Source: a virus. Taken from it: a DNA stretch of 32,096 nucleotides. Positions 22,451 to 29,756 of the stretch are shown here, piece by piece; positions within the stretch are counted from its first letter, which is position 1, and each line of letters begins with the position of its first letter. The translations under genes and the position numbers were made by a program. The stretch covers positions 1 through 32,096 of the IMG/VR virus record IMGVR_UViG_3300028800_000236; one strand, 5' to 3'. Under the pieces are notes generated by a model, which was not told the origin of the DNA, ran no database searches, and saw only the letters and a program-made list of their open reading frames with translations.

Positions 22451-23509
22451 TTATACACTGTTCTTCGACTTACGAGGGACAATGTGTTCTGAGGGCTGAT
22501 CGGGATCTTCTGCAAAACGAAAGAAAAATCCATTTAACAAAGTTTTATCCAAACATCTATTACGAATTATGATCGCTGTTACGTTTTGATCATTTGCTGC
22601 ATCATTGGTTGATACGTAATTTTTGATAAAAATAAAATCACTTGAATAACAATTCACTGCTTGTGCACGTGAACGTTGTGGAACAGTAATTTTACGACCA
22701 TCCCAAAAATCAGGATCAGGATCATCTGCATATCGCCAAATAAACCCGCCTGCTTGTTTATATCTTCGTTGACAACACGCGCATATTCCATTTTTATCAA
22801 TGCCTGTTTTATTTGCAGCAAATTTTACAAGTGGAAATTGTTCAATAAATTGCATGTCGAGTGTGTATTGATTAACTGCTCGCGCATTTTTGCTATTTTC
22901 ACCTGAAATTTTATCACGTCGTTTTGTTGTTGAATATGAATGTATTAAAGAAAGACTTGTATTATGACGTGTTTCATCCGATCTTTTTAATCCCGTTTGA
23001 ACATCATGTTGATGTTTTCTAACTTCTGGCCTTGCATTTCTTTCGTCACGTGCAGCTTTTACTTCGGGACGATTTTGAGCGGCACTCATGTTTTGTCGTG
23101 CTTCTTTTGTGTGTTTACGTCCTTTAACTGTAGATTGTGCTTTGCTTTTCAATATTCTTGCGGCTTCATGTTCTTCAGGCGTGACATCGTGTCGACCGGC
23201 TCGTTTTCCCATGAACCATCCCAATGCATGTGACACCTTGAACCATTCCTGAGATCGCTCAGGAAACATGTTTGCAAGAAGCATGTGAAGTTCAAAGTGA
23301 ACATGATCAGGAACAAGAACTGTTTCTTTCAATGAATATAGTTTTTCAAGTTCAAACGTAATTTCATTCTTGAATTCGGGTTTAATTTTTTGAAAACACT
23401 CAGGAATTGCATGATGTGATTGATATCCTGGATGATTTCCTTTTATTTCAGCCTTATTCACTTTCCAATAGTTTATAGTCTCGACATATTTCTCAAGTAA
23501 CGTATCCAT
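22451..23509 (-). CDS. HNH-like homing endonuclease with NUMOD3 and two NUMOD1 domains
   Basis: 352 aa. The putative nuclease is N-terminal: H32-H33-A-I-P (in YQSHHAIPECF) and LVPDHVHFELHMLL (65-78), which resembles the HHxxP...REHxxAHxLL arrangement of phage HNH enzymes; the central Asn is not obvious. NUMOD3-type sequence (KGRKHTKEARQNMSAAQNRP) follows at ~129-148. Two NUMOD1-type modules end the protein: YTLDMQFIEQFP to GGFIWRYADD, and CYSSDFIFIKNYV to GFFFRFAED. They are DNA-binding units of homing enzymes. It is the only inserted endonuclease besides 5145-6032 on the structural strand. It sits between gp13-like and the protease cassette and is AT-rich. Confidence 0.82.
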   Translation of the reverse strand: MDTLLEKYVETINYWKVNKAEIKGNHPGYQSHHAIPECFQKIKPEFKNEITFELEKLYSLKETVLVPDHVHFELHMLLANMFPERSQEWFKVSHALGWFMGKRAGRHDVTPEEHEAARILKSKAQSTVKGRKHTKEARQNMSAAQNRPEVKAARDERNARPEVRKHQHDVQTGLKRSDETRHNTSLSLIHSYSTTKRRDKISGENSKNARAVNQYTLDMQFIEQFPLVKFAANKTGIDKNGICACCQRRYKQAGGFIWRYADDPDPDFWDGRKITVPQRSRAQAVNCYSSDFIFIKNYVSTNDAANDQNVTAIIIRNRCLDKTLLNGFFFRFAEDPDQPSEHIVPRKSKNSV

Positions 23510-23551
23510 TATGGTAGAAACGTAATCAAATAATTTTCACACGTACAAAAA

Positions 23552-24748
23552 TTAAAATATTTTAATTCCGCCCCCAGGAAATGGGATAGCTTTTAGTAAA
23601 AGTTGCATTGACGTTGCTATTGAAGATTGTTGCTCGAGGAGTTTTTGTGTCGTGAAGTTAAGTAACCACTCGACAAGTTTATCTCTAAGTCTTGTCTGAT
23701 CTTCTCTGCCTTGTGTTATTAATTCATTCCCATTCAACGTTACATTATCTCCCGGTATCGGCAACGTACTGAACTTACTGCGAGTAAGTCCCAACGTTTC
23801 GCGGCAGGTTGCCAACGTGTACTCGCGGATCCACTGTCTTCCTGGGCTCGTTATGTTCGAGTACATAACTATTGAATACGGTGCGTTCGCCGGTCCATTA
23901 ATCCCATAAATCGTGTCGTCTCCACCCTGATTTCCACCTATCGAGCTATTCAACGAATTCATTTGCCCGTTGAACACCTTGATGTAAACTTTGCCCATTT
24001 GTGAGTCACTGACGGGAATCGGGTACAGCCGTATCTTGCTTCCAATTATTTCCCACGAATAATTACTGCGTCTAACTCTGAACGCCGTCTCTAACATCTG
24101 CCTTCGCAACACGTCCTCGAACACCGGCAACACGTAGAATATCGTGCTGTTGACGTAGCTCTCGTAGTTGAAGTTCGACGCCAAAAAATTGGTAACGTTA
24201 GACGCGTTCAGCAAGAACTGTTGTGCAGCAAATGGCTCAAAGTGAAACACCTCCTGCACGGTTATTTTACCACGCGATCCAGACTCCTGCGTGTTGTACA
24301 TCAGCTGTGCAGGTGATACCTCAGCATTGTACAGGTCATCATAGAGGCTGTAGTCTTGAACGCCAGGCCTTAGATTTATGTACCCGAGCGTTGCGTCGTA
24401 GTTTCCACCGACGCCTGCAGCCGTTGCGTATGGATCTGCGAGTCTGAACAGATATTCCATCGTCGGACGCAGGTACGTGTTAGTTAAGTCAGTTGAGCCC
24501 GTTGGCATTCCAAGCACATTGACGAGTTCGGACTGTGCACGCATTTCGTTGACGAGGCGGCCGTACTCAAGTGTGGCCTCTTCGAAGCATGCCCAAATTT
24601 CTTTTTTTGACAGCTCGACGCTGAGCACGTCTGCGCCAAGCCGCCTTAATACAAACGTTGCCATCCCGTCAGCGTCTGAAATAAAGGATTGGTCGCTGTC
24701 AAAATAACCGAAGCACGTGGGATGCACCGTTTGCGCAAATGTCGTCAT
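23552..24748 (-). CDS. gp13: Neck protein, T4 gp13-like
   Basis: 398 aa, longer than T4 gp13 (309 aa). The N-terminal part (ISDADGMATFVLRRLGAD, LSKKEIWACFEEATLEY) and especially the C-terminal stretch are diagnostic: WIREYTLATCRETLGLTRSK, then FSTLPIPGDNVTLNGNELI, then QGREDQTRLRDKLVEWL. Gp13 forms part of the neck that seals the filled head and binds the tail. The middle contains an extra Gly/Asn-rich loop region (SIGGNQGGDDTIYGING). It is transcribed right after the alanine dehydrogenase gene, with a 38-base gap, and has a TACTTATT box 5 bases before its start. Confidence 0.87.
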   Translation of the reverse strand: MTTFAQTVHPTCFGYFDSDQSFISDADGMATFVLRRLGADVLSVELSKKEIWACFEEATLEYGRLVNEMRAQSELVNVLGMPTGSTDLTNTYLRPTMEYLFRLADPYATAAGVGGNYDATLGYINLRPGVQDYSLYDDLYNAEVSPAQLMYNTQESGSRGKITVQEVFHFEPFAAQQFLLNASNVTNFLASNFNYESYVNSTIFYVLPVFEDVLRRQMLETAFRVRRSNYSWEIIGSKIRLYPIPVSDSQMGKVYIKVFNGQMNSLNSSIGGNQGGDDTIYGINGPANAPYSIVMYSNITSPGRQWIREYTLATCRETLGLTRSKFSTLPIPGDNVTLNGNELITQGREDQTRLRDKLVEWLLNFTTQKLLEQQSSIATSMQLLLKAIPFPGGGIKIF

Positions 24749-24753
24749 ATGTC

Positions 24754-24761
24754 AATAAGTA
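24754..24761 (-). promoter_or_regulatory. TACTTATT box upstream of the gp13-like gene
   Basis: The sense strand reads GAATGATACTTATTGACAT before the ATG, a one-base variant of TAGTTATT, 5 bases from the start codon. Confidence 0.35.
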
Positions 24762-24786
24762 TCATTCAAGTTATGTCTCCCGACAT

Positions 24787-25839
24787 TCACGTTCCATCGT
24801 ACGCATCTTTCACTGCCTTGTTCATGATCTCACCATCATGTAAGTTCAATGCTCCAGAAAACATGTCGTAGTGTATCGCGTCAAACTCGCTCGTAACAAG
24901 CTTCTTCACCCACGGTAGCGTCGCGTTGCACAGTGCCCTCGTCGAGGTGTGAGGCACGACTGCGGGTAAGTTTGGCACGCAGTAATAAGTTATGCCATTA
25001 AGATCATACGTAGGCTCATCATGTGACGTAGCGTGACTTCCCTCGAAGCAACCGCCTTGATCGATGCTCACGTCGACTGCAACTGACCCTCGTTTCATGT
25101 ATGACATTGTGTACCTTGACACGACGTGTTGAGCTTTTTTACCCGGCGAGTGAACTGCACCCACGAGCATGTCAACGTCCTCCAACATTTTTCCAGTGAT
25201 GCTGTCACAAAGTATCGTTCCGACACACATTGGCGCAATTTGTTTAAGCGCATCAATACTTGTGTCAACGACAGTGACGTGCGCGCCCATGCCCTTCGCT
25301 GTTTCAGCCACAGAAGTCCCAACAACGCCTGCACCTATCACCATGACATGAGCGTTTGGCACACCTACGACACCCGATAGTAGCTTTGGTAAAAACATCG
25401 ATCCACGTTGTACAGCAACTCTGCCTGCAACGTCTGACATGGGCGAAAGTAAAGGCGTCTTGTTGTTGACGACTAAAGTCTCGTACGCCAACGCAACGCA
25501 CTTTGTGCCGAGTAAAGCCCGTGTCAAAGTCTTAGACGCAGCTAAGTGTAGGTAACAGAACAACACGTGCTTGTCATTGATCAAGTCGATTTCACTCGTT
25601 TGTGGCTCTTTTACTTTGACGATCAACCGTGCGTTGTCGTACACATTGTCTACGATTTTTGCTCCTGCTGCGATGTAGTCGTTGTCATAATATCCAGAAC
25701 CGACGCCTGCGTTTTTCTCAATGAAAATCTTGACGAGATTTTGATACGTTGACTTGATCAATGACACACCAGAAGGTGTCATTCCGACTCGACGTTCGTT
25801 ATTTTTAATCTCACGAGGAACACCAATTGTGTTAATCAT
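24787..25839 (-). CDS. ald: Alanine dehydrogenase (auxiliary metabolic gene)
   Basis: 350 aa, slightly shorter than bacterial Ald (about 370). It catalyses the reversible NAD-dependent conversion of L-alanine to pyruvate and ammonia (EC 1.4.1.1). Family motifs: GVPREIKNNERRVGMTPSG at 6-24 with substrate-binding R17; VKVKEP with K77; YLHLAA with catalytic H98; SPMSDVAGR; Rossmann loop GAGVVG at 169-174 with D192 ending the next strand; VDVSIDQGG with D260; TSHDEPTY; and NLPAVVPHTST. All catalytic residues are present; Arg of the usual PRTST is His. Saccharopine-dehydrogenase-like relatives are less likely given these blocks. An AGTGAGG ribosome binding site precedes the ATG, which lies 7 bases after the upstream stop. 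Its placement in a neck-gene operon is unusual for a phage. Confidence 0.93.
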   Translation of the reverse strand: MINTIGVPREIKNNERRVGMTPSGVSLIKSTYQNLVKIFIEKNAGVGSGYYDNDYIAAGAKIVDNVYDNARLIVKVKEPQTSEIDLINDKHVLFCYLHLAASKTLTRALLGTKCVALAYETLVVNNKTPLLSPMSDVAGRVAVQRGSMFLPKLLSGVVGVPNAHVMVIGAGVVGTSVAETAKGMGAHVTVVDTSIDALKQIAPMCVGTILCDSITGKMLEDVDMLVGAVHSPGKKAQHVVSRYTMSYMKRGSVAVDVSIDQGGCFEGSHATSHDEPTYDLNGITYYCVPNLPAVVPHTSTRALCNATLPWVKKLVTSEFDAIHYDMFSGALNLHDGEIMNKAVKDAYDGT

Positions 25840-25846
25840 ATTTTCC

Positions 25847-26485
25847 TCACTTCATGCACTTTTCAAAAGCTTCTCTGTATCTTTTTCTCAATGGACACCC
25901 GAACAATTCTACTTTTGTCGGGAACAGCTTCCACACGTTCTTCACTTCATAAGGCGTCTTTCCACTCACGTTCCACTTACGCTTTCTCGCAACGTACTTA
26001 TAGAACGTGACGTAAGTGTTTGCCTTCTGTGCGTACTCTACGGGATTTATGATTGACTGTAGGTTGTACTTGATTATTGAATTTACGGTGCGCTGCTCAC
26101 AGTCGCTCTCAATCATTAGGCTCTTCATCAATGATGTTTGCTTGTCAAAGTGCTTCGGCATTTCACCGCTCGTCCACGTGTAAAAGTCGTCCTCACCTTC
26201 GCCCAATTGATCAAACAATTTTGGATTTTCTTCGTACTGCACGCCATGATTTAACTCATGTAATAACACAGGCACCCATTGTTCGAGTGGCTTGCCAATT
26301 GCAATTGCTAATTCTTTTGGATCAGAACAAAAATATCCCGCGTACAGACCATCGACGTTCTTTTCGTTAATTGCTCTCAACACAATGTCATGTTTTTTGA
26401 CGTATGTGACGACATCGTCTATAAACTTCAACACAACGTCATTATTTTTTGCTGCCACCTTGAGCAATGTAACGCTGTCTGTCAT
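25847..26485 (-). CDS. Putative HExxH zinc metallopeptidase, cytoplasmic
   Basis: 212 aa. VPVLLHELNHGVQY carries H76-E77-x2-H80, the zinc/catalytic signature. MIESDCEQ (124-131), about 45 residues later, contains Glu residues that could be the third ligand, as in gluzincin-type enzymes. There is no Met-turn, so this is not a metzincin like the two secreted enzymes. There is no signal peptide either. The C-terminal third is basic (YKYVARKRKWNV, RKRYREAFEKCMK). It is immediately upstream of ald and gp13-like on one strand, so it belongs to the late unit. Substrate unknown. Confidence 0.65.
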   Translation of the reverse strand: MTDSVTLLKVAAKNNDVVLKFIDDVVTYVKKHDIVLRAINEKNVDGLYAGYFCSDPKELAIAIGKPLEQWVPVLLHELNHGVQYEENPKLFDQLGEGEDDFYTWTSGEMPKHFDKQTSLMKSLMIESDCEQRTVNSIIKYNLQSIINPVEYAQKANTYVTFYKYVARKRKWNVSGKTPYEVKNVWKLFPTKVELFGCPLRKRYREAFEKCMK

Positions 26486-26518
26486 ATTAGAAAATTAATA
26501 TGCGACAGCGTAATTGTT

Positions 26519-26740
26519 TTACCAAATTTGCTTTTTCTTTGGTGGAGTTTGTTCATTGCGAAGTCGATAGCGCTCACAACGAGCATTTTGTTGTGCTTTG
26601 ATAATTTGCTCCCGTTCATGAGCATTTAGGACGTCAACTAAAAATTGTGCTGTCTTTGCATCACTCACTTGACAAATAATCTTCCAATTACCGTCATCAT
26701 CAAGCCAAATGTCGTCACCACGATGCTCATAATTTTTCAT
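26519..26740 (-). CDS. Hypothetical protein
   Basis: 73 aa with a good ribosome binding site (GGAGATAAAATG). It begins with an acidic, Trp-containing hairpin-like segment (DDIWLDDDGNWKIICQV) followed by a helix (AKTAQFLVDVLNAHEREQII) and a basic tail ending in PPKKKQIW. I recognise the general layout of many small phage regulators but no specific family. It is 14 bases downstream of the membrane/beta-helix gene. Confidence 0.65.
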   Translation of the reverse strand: MKNYEHRGDDIWLDDDGNWKIICQVSDAKTAQFLVDVLNAHEREQIIKAQQNARCERYRLRNEQTPPKKKQIW

Positions 26741-26754
26741 TTTATCTCCTGTTG

Positions 26755-27330
26755 TCAGTACATACCGAACTTACCATTTATATGGTATTCTTTTAAGATT
26801 GCATCTTTAATCACAAACTTATTTTTAACAATAGACCATTGACGAATTGATGAATTCCCCAAAACTTGTGCAGTGTCACAAATGAACGCGTAAGGATGTA
26901 CATATGACGTTGCATCAACGTGTGCGGTGTCAGCAACATAACCACCGAGTGATCCATCAGGATTCACGTGTTGGCGCGCTGCTGGTTTTCCTCTAAAACA
27001 ATCGACATATCGTCTTGCAAGCACGCGTTGGCGTAACTCTCCCAACGTTTCAACGTGAACAGTATTTTGACTTTGTAACTTTTTACAAAATCCATAACAA
27101 AAAACACACCCACACACGCAAGAAATGACCCATATGGGATGCGTTGAAAGCATGCGCAACGCAAACATTATTAATGATAAACCCAATCCGACGCCCATTA
27201 TGACAACGCCAGGATCATCACCGTCTATATTCCTGTTACGAAGATGTGTGTTCCTCTGCTTTTCTGTCATCAACGACCATTGCAAATTCATGTACTCAAT
27301 ATCTTCATCTGAATACGGATTTTCTTTCAC
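26755..27330 (-). CDS. Membrane protein with left-handed beta-helix-like C-terminal repeats
   Basis: 191 aa from a GTG at 27330 that overlaps the upstream stop (GTGA). Residues ~40-85 hold two hydrophobic spans (VVIMGVGLGLSLIMFALRML and WVISCVCGCVFCYGF), giving a hairpin membrane anchor. The C-terminal ~60 residues show hexapeptide-like spacing of small and hydrophobic residues (GGYVADTAHVDATSYVHPYA, FICDTAQVLGNSSI), as in left-handed beta-helix proteins. Such repeats form trimers. A membrane anchor joined to a short beta helix is not an arrangement I can assign to a known function. The gene sits in a run of coupled small genes. Confidence 0.65.
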   Translation of the reverse strand: MKENPYSDEDIEYMNLQWSLMTEKQRNTHLRNRNIDGDDPGVVIMGVGLGLSLIMFALRMLSTHPIWVISCVCGCVFCYGFCKKLQSQNTVHVETLGELRQRVLARRYVDCFRGKPAARQHVNPDGSLGGYVADTAHVDATSYVHPYAFICDTAQVLGNSSIRQWSIVKNKFVIKDAILKEYHINGKFGMY

Positions 27331-27527
27331 GTTTTGTCACCCGTTTTTTGAGGTGGACATGGTGGCCATTCACGTAGCCACACGCCCATGTGACACCGAG
27401 TGCGGCCTTCTGCAATTCGCTTTCGTTCACGACGTGCAGGAGCAAAAATGAATATTTCACACCAAGATGCTATGACTACACATACTAACGCGATTAATAA
27501 TAAAACTGCGTTTTCAACTACAATCAT
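27327..27527 (-). CDS. Small single-pass membrane protein
   Basis: 66 aa. A hydrophobic N-terminal segment (VLLLIALVCVVIASW) makes one transmembrane helix, followed by a strongly basic cytoplasmic stretch (PARRERKRIAEGRTR) and a Pro/Cys tail. Both ends overlap neighbours: its ATG overlaps the previous stop (ATGA) and its stop overlaps the next GTG. Coupling to a second membrane protein suggests that they work together, but no family is recognised. Confidence 0.65.
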   Translation of the reverse strand: MIVVENAVLLLIALVCVVIASWCEIFIFAPARRERKRIAEGRTRCHMGVWLREWPPCPPQKTGDKT

Positions 27528-27700
27528 TTGTTACTCTTTTGTTTTTCAAGATACTTGATGTGTTCATCTTCACACACTTCGCACGGAAATTCCCAACACC
27601 CGAAATCATCAAGCTTTCCCGTCCCAAACGTCAATGTTACTTCATCAATAAATGTTGACATGCAACAATCAGGATTTCCACAAGGTTGCACGTCATTCAT
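27524..27700 (-). CDS. 58-aa Cys-rich protein
   Basis: A short gene with ATG at 27700 and TGA at 27524-27526. The product has seven cysteines in three groups (QPCGNPDCCM, FGCWEFPCEVCED), likely a zinc-binding knuckle pair, and a charged C-terminal helix. Both ends overlap neighbouring genes by ATGA, so it is embedded in a translational cascade 28167 to 26755. The coupling and the organised cysteines argue that it is a true gene despite its small size. Function unknown. Confidence 0.7.
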   Translation of the reverse strand: MNDVQPCGNPDCCMSTFIDEVTLTFGTGKLDDFGCWEFPCEVCEDEHIKYLEKQKSNK

Positions 27701-28167
27701 TTTCCATCGTCTCCACGCAAGCGATCATGAAATTCTTTCATCTGCTTGCTTTGGCGCTTGCGCCGCTTGTCTACGAACGGGTTCTTTGGCCAAGGAGGTG
27801 CAATCCTAAACACTTGTTTTTCGCTCATAAAGTTCAAGTTCGACCAGTGATCAGTGTCTTCTTCTGTGGCCTTCACTGCACCTATTTCCCTATCGAGTGA
27901 TTTGACATGATACACTTTTGTGTCGAGCCAACGAAGTTCATTACCACCCATCAACGTTGACATTCGTTCAACGACGACGCGCTGACCCACATCGAACAGT
28001 GCGACCCTTGCAAACTTTGCTCCTGAAGTCGCTAAATCAAGGTGTTCAACATTTGGACGACGTGCAACGCGTTGGCGCTCACGTTCATCGTCTGAAAAAA
28101 TGAAGTCATTTGCACTGTCATCAATGTCAGAGACATCGACTTGCTGCGTAACGTTCTCTTCTATCAT
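27697..28167 (-). CDS. Hypothetical acidic/basic phage protein
   Basis: 156 aa from the ATG at 28167; an in-frame TTG at 28173 is less likely. The N-terminal 40 residues are acidic and probably disordered (VDVSDIDDSANDFIFSDDE). A beta-rich core follows (ARVALFDVGQRVVVERMSTL, LRWLDTKVYHVKSL) that looks like a small SH3/KOW-type barrel, and a basic C-terminal tail (FVDKRRKRQSKQMKEF) ends the protein. No catalytic motif. It is the first gene of an ATGA-coupled series and has a strong extended -10 box just upstream. Confidence 0.7.
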   Translation of the reverse strand: MIEENVTQQVDVSDIDDSANDFIFSDDERERQRVARRPNVEHLDLATSGAKFARVALFDVGQRVVVERMSTLMGGNELRWLDTKVYHVKSLDREIGAVKATEEDTDHWSNLNFMSEKQVFRIAPPWPKNPFVDKRRKRQSKQMKEFHDRLRGDDGK

Positions 28168-28175
28168 GATCAAAT

Positions 28176-28184
28176 ATTATAACA
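28176..28184 (-). promoter_or_regulatory. Extended -10 promoter element TGTTATAAT
   Basis: The sense strand has TGTTATAAT, a perfect host-sigma-type extended -10 (TGnTATAAT), starting 17 bases before the ATG at 28167. No clear -35 is present, as is usual for extended -10 promoters. It would drive the coupled small-gene series to its left. Confidence 0.55.
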
Positions 28185-28206
28185 AGTTGAACCAATAATA
28201 CACTTT

Positions 28207-28518
28207 TCAATGATGCGAGTGAATTGCTTTTTCCTGATTTTCAGCACCCGTTCGAGTGTCATGTGTTCCAAGCTTGCGTCGCTTGCCATTCTGCTTGTGT
28301 TTTGTGTATAAACACCATTTGTCACCACACTTACGTACAATTTCGTTGATCAACACACGTAGCTGAGCGACACAAGCTTCGTCAAGTTCATCGCCGTCGG
28401 TGAGTATCTCGTCGTCATCTTGCTCATCAGATGAATTCATCATCATTGCACCACCCACACTTGACCTTGGTGAGTAACACGAGAGCGAACCGGTTTCATT
28501 TACACATTTCATGCACAT
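28207..28518 (-). CDS. Hypothetical protein with basic C-terminal phage domain
   Basis: 103 aa from the ATG at 28518; internal ATGs after GGTGGTGCA are also possible starts. The centre is very acidic (SDEQDDDEILTDGDELDEA). The C-terminal ~35 residues (DKWCLYTKHK, KRRKLGTHDTRTGAENQEKA) resemble a short domain found at the ends of diverse phage proteins, with the pattern KW-x-L-Y-[ST]-K...LG-[TR]-H...A-x2-Q-E-[KR]-A. Its function is not known to me. It starts 6 bases after the stop of the methyltransferase gene. Confidence 0.6.
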   Translation of the reverse strand: MCMKCVNETGSLSCYSPRSSVGGAMMMNSSDEQDDDEILTDGDELDEACVAQLRVLINEIVRKCGDKWCLYTKHKQNGKRRKLGTHDTRTGAENQEKAIHSHH

Positions 28519-28524
28519 AATTAT

Positions 28525-29157
28525 TCAACTCATTCGCATGAAAGCTTCACGATTTCGAAACAACACGATGGGTTCTCCATGAATGGGTTGTTCATGCTGC
28601 CACTCAACGTGAGACACCAAAAATTCATCAACTGCGGGCTTTACACCTTGTTTTTCGGTGACAATTTCTTGCGTCGCCAATTCACAATTTTCATATCCAG
28701 GACGATCAAAATACCACATATTATGGTTACTCCACCTACCAGAATAATCGTCCAATATTACTACGCTGTTTTCATGTGTCAGATCATTCAATAGCTCAAG
28801 TTCTTTTTTAACTGTAAAATAATTGTGGTCTCCGTCTATTAACATCACATCATATGACTTCATCACGCCTTGTTTTATTTCTTCAGCAATCTTTGGCATC
28901 AACGACAAACTGTTTTCTTGATACAGTCTAATTTTCTGTTCTTGCGATGTCAAATCAATATTTGACGCCATGATCGCAAGCTGCTCCTGCACCATGATGT
29001 CAACACCTGTGATGTCAAACTTTTGCTTCGTGCGAACAAGAAAGTAGGCAAGTGTCAAAAACATGACACCTCTATCAATGCCAATTTCGATGACAGACGG
29101 ATTTTCAACGTATTGCAAATATCGTTTTACTGCACCCAAATACCCGTGTGCTGACAT
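28525..29157 (-). CDS. Class I SAM-dependent methyltransferase
   Basis: 210 aa. VIEIGIDRGVMFLTLAYFL (22-40) is the glycine-rich SAM-binding motif I (E-x-G-x3-G); ITGVDI ends strand 2 with the acidic residue that binds the ribose. YDVMLIDGDHNYFTVKKELE and SVVILDDYSGRW are the post-motif strands typical of the Methyltransf_24-type family, often O-methyltransferases acting on sugars or small molecules. No DNA methylase motif (DPPY, NPPY) is present. It is part of the leftward series of small genes with an 8-base gap to its neighbour. The substrate cannot be read from sequence; glycan or capsule-related modification is one option. Confidence 0.82.
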   Translation of the reverse strand: MSAHGYLGAVKRYLQYVENPSVIEIGIDRGVMFLTLAYFLVRTKQKFDITGVDIMVQEQLAIMASNIDLTSQEQKIRLYQENSLSLMPKIAEEIKQGVMKSYDVMLIDGDHNYFTVKKELELLNDLTHENSVVILDDYSGRWSNHNMWYFDRPGYENCELATQEIVTEKQGVKPAVDEFLVSHVEWQHEQPIHGEPIVLFRNREAFMRMS

Positions 29158-29161
29158 CAGA

Positions 29162-29380
29162 TCACATGCTCGTTAGTGATTGAATTAAAATCTTTACGCG
29201 TTCCTGTAACTCTTGAGGAAGAATATCGTATCTGATGTATGTATAACCTTTTGTAGGCATACCTTGCGCACCACCTTGCGTCATGTATGCCTGAGGCATC
29301 GTGTTGACGCGAATTGTGTATGGTGGAGGACCGTCAACAGATGCAACGATCGGTTGTAATAGATTAGTAACTTGTGTCAT
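29162..29380 (-). CDS. Hypothetical protein
   Basis: 72 aa from an ATG with GGAG 6 bases upstream. The N-terminal half is Pro/Gly/Gln-rich (VASVDGPPPYTIRVNTMPQA, GGAQGMPTKG), the C-terminus a short helix (LPQELQERVKILIQSLTSM). Its first codons overlap the end of the 52-aa gene upstream. No domain recognised. Confidence 0.65.
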   Translation of the reverse strand: MTQVTNLLQPIVASVDGPPPYTIRVNTMPQAYMTQGGAQGMPTKGYTYIRYDILPQELQERVKILIQSLTSM

Positions 29381-29522
29381 TTTCAGCTCCCAACAATTTT
29401 GCTAACTCTTTTTGTAATTCTAATGTGTCTTTACCTGCGATGCGCAACGCTGCGATCAGCTCACAAAGCTCTTCAGCTCTTTTTTTGTCATGTGACGAAA
29501 GCGTCGTCAAGTCGACTGACAT
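29364..29522 (-). CDS. 52-aa helical protein
   Basis: Short complete gene, ATG at 29522, TAA at 29364-29366. The product (MSVDLTTLSSHDKKRAEELC...LQKELAKLLGAEND) is almost entirely amphipathic helix with regular Leu spacing, so probably a small coiled-coil or helical hairpin. It overlaps the next gene by 17 bases and starts 3 bases after the previous stop. The ribosome binding site of the next gene lies inside it. Function unknown. Confidence 0.65.
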   Translation of the reverse strand: MSVDLTTLSSHDKKRAEELCELIAALRIAGKDTLELQKELAKLLGAENDTSY

Positions 29523-29525
29523 AAA

Positions 29526-29717
29526 TCACCCGTTTAGCAAAGTCTTGTTACTTTGATTAGTGTCAGTCAAGAGGCTTCCTTTATTTGTGTGAGCCTCACG
29601 AAGCTTGCAAAGCTCGCTTCGCAAAGTTTGTAACTCGGTTTCCTCGTTTGAGGTGCGAGTAGACTTGTTTTCGAGTAATGTTAGACGTTCCTGATAAACT
29701 TCAATTGTTGCTGGCAT
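29526..29717 (-). CDS. Small coiled-coil protein
   Basis: 63 aa from the ATG at 29717 (MPATIEVYQERLTLLENK...); the frame extends to 29756, but the added residues are low-complexity aromatic. The middle carries heptad-like Leu/Glu repeats (LTLLENKSTRTSNEETELQT, LRSELCKLRE), indicating a coiled coil. No other domain is visible. It belongs to the tightly spaced leftward series. Confidence 0.6.
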   Translation of the reverse strand: MPATIEVYQERLTLLENKSTRTSNEETELQTLRSELCKLREAHTNKGSLLTDTNQSNKTLLNG

Positions 29718-29756
29718 ATTGTAATATACATACATCATGTCACAAAATGTGTACAA

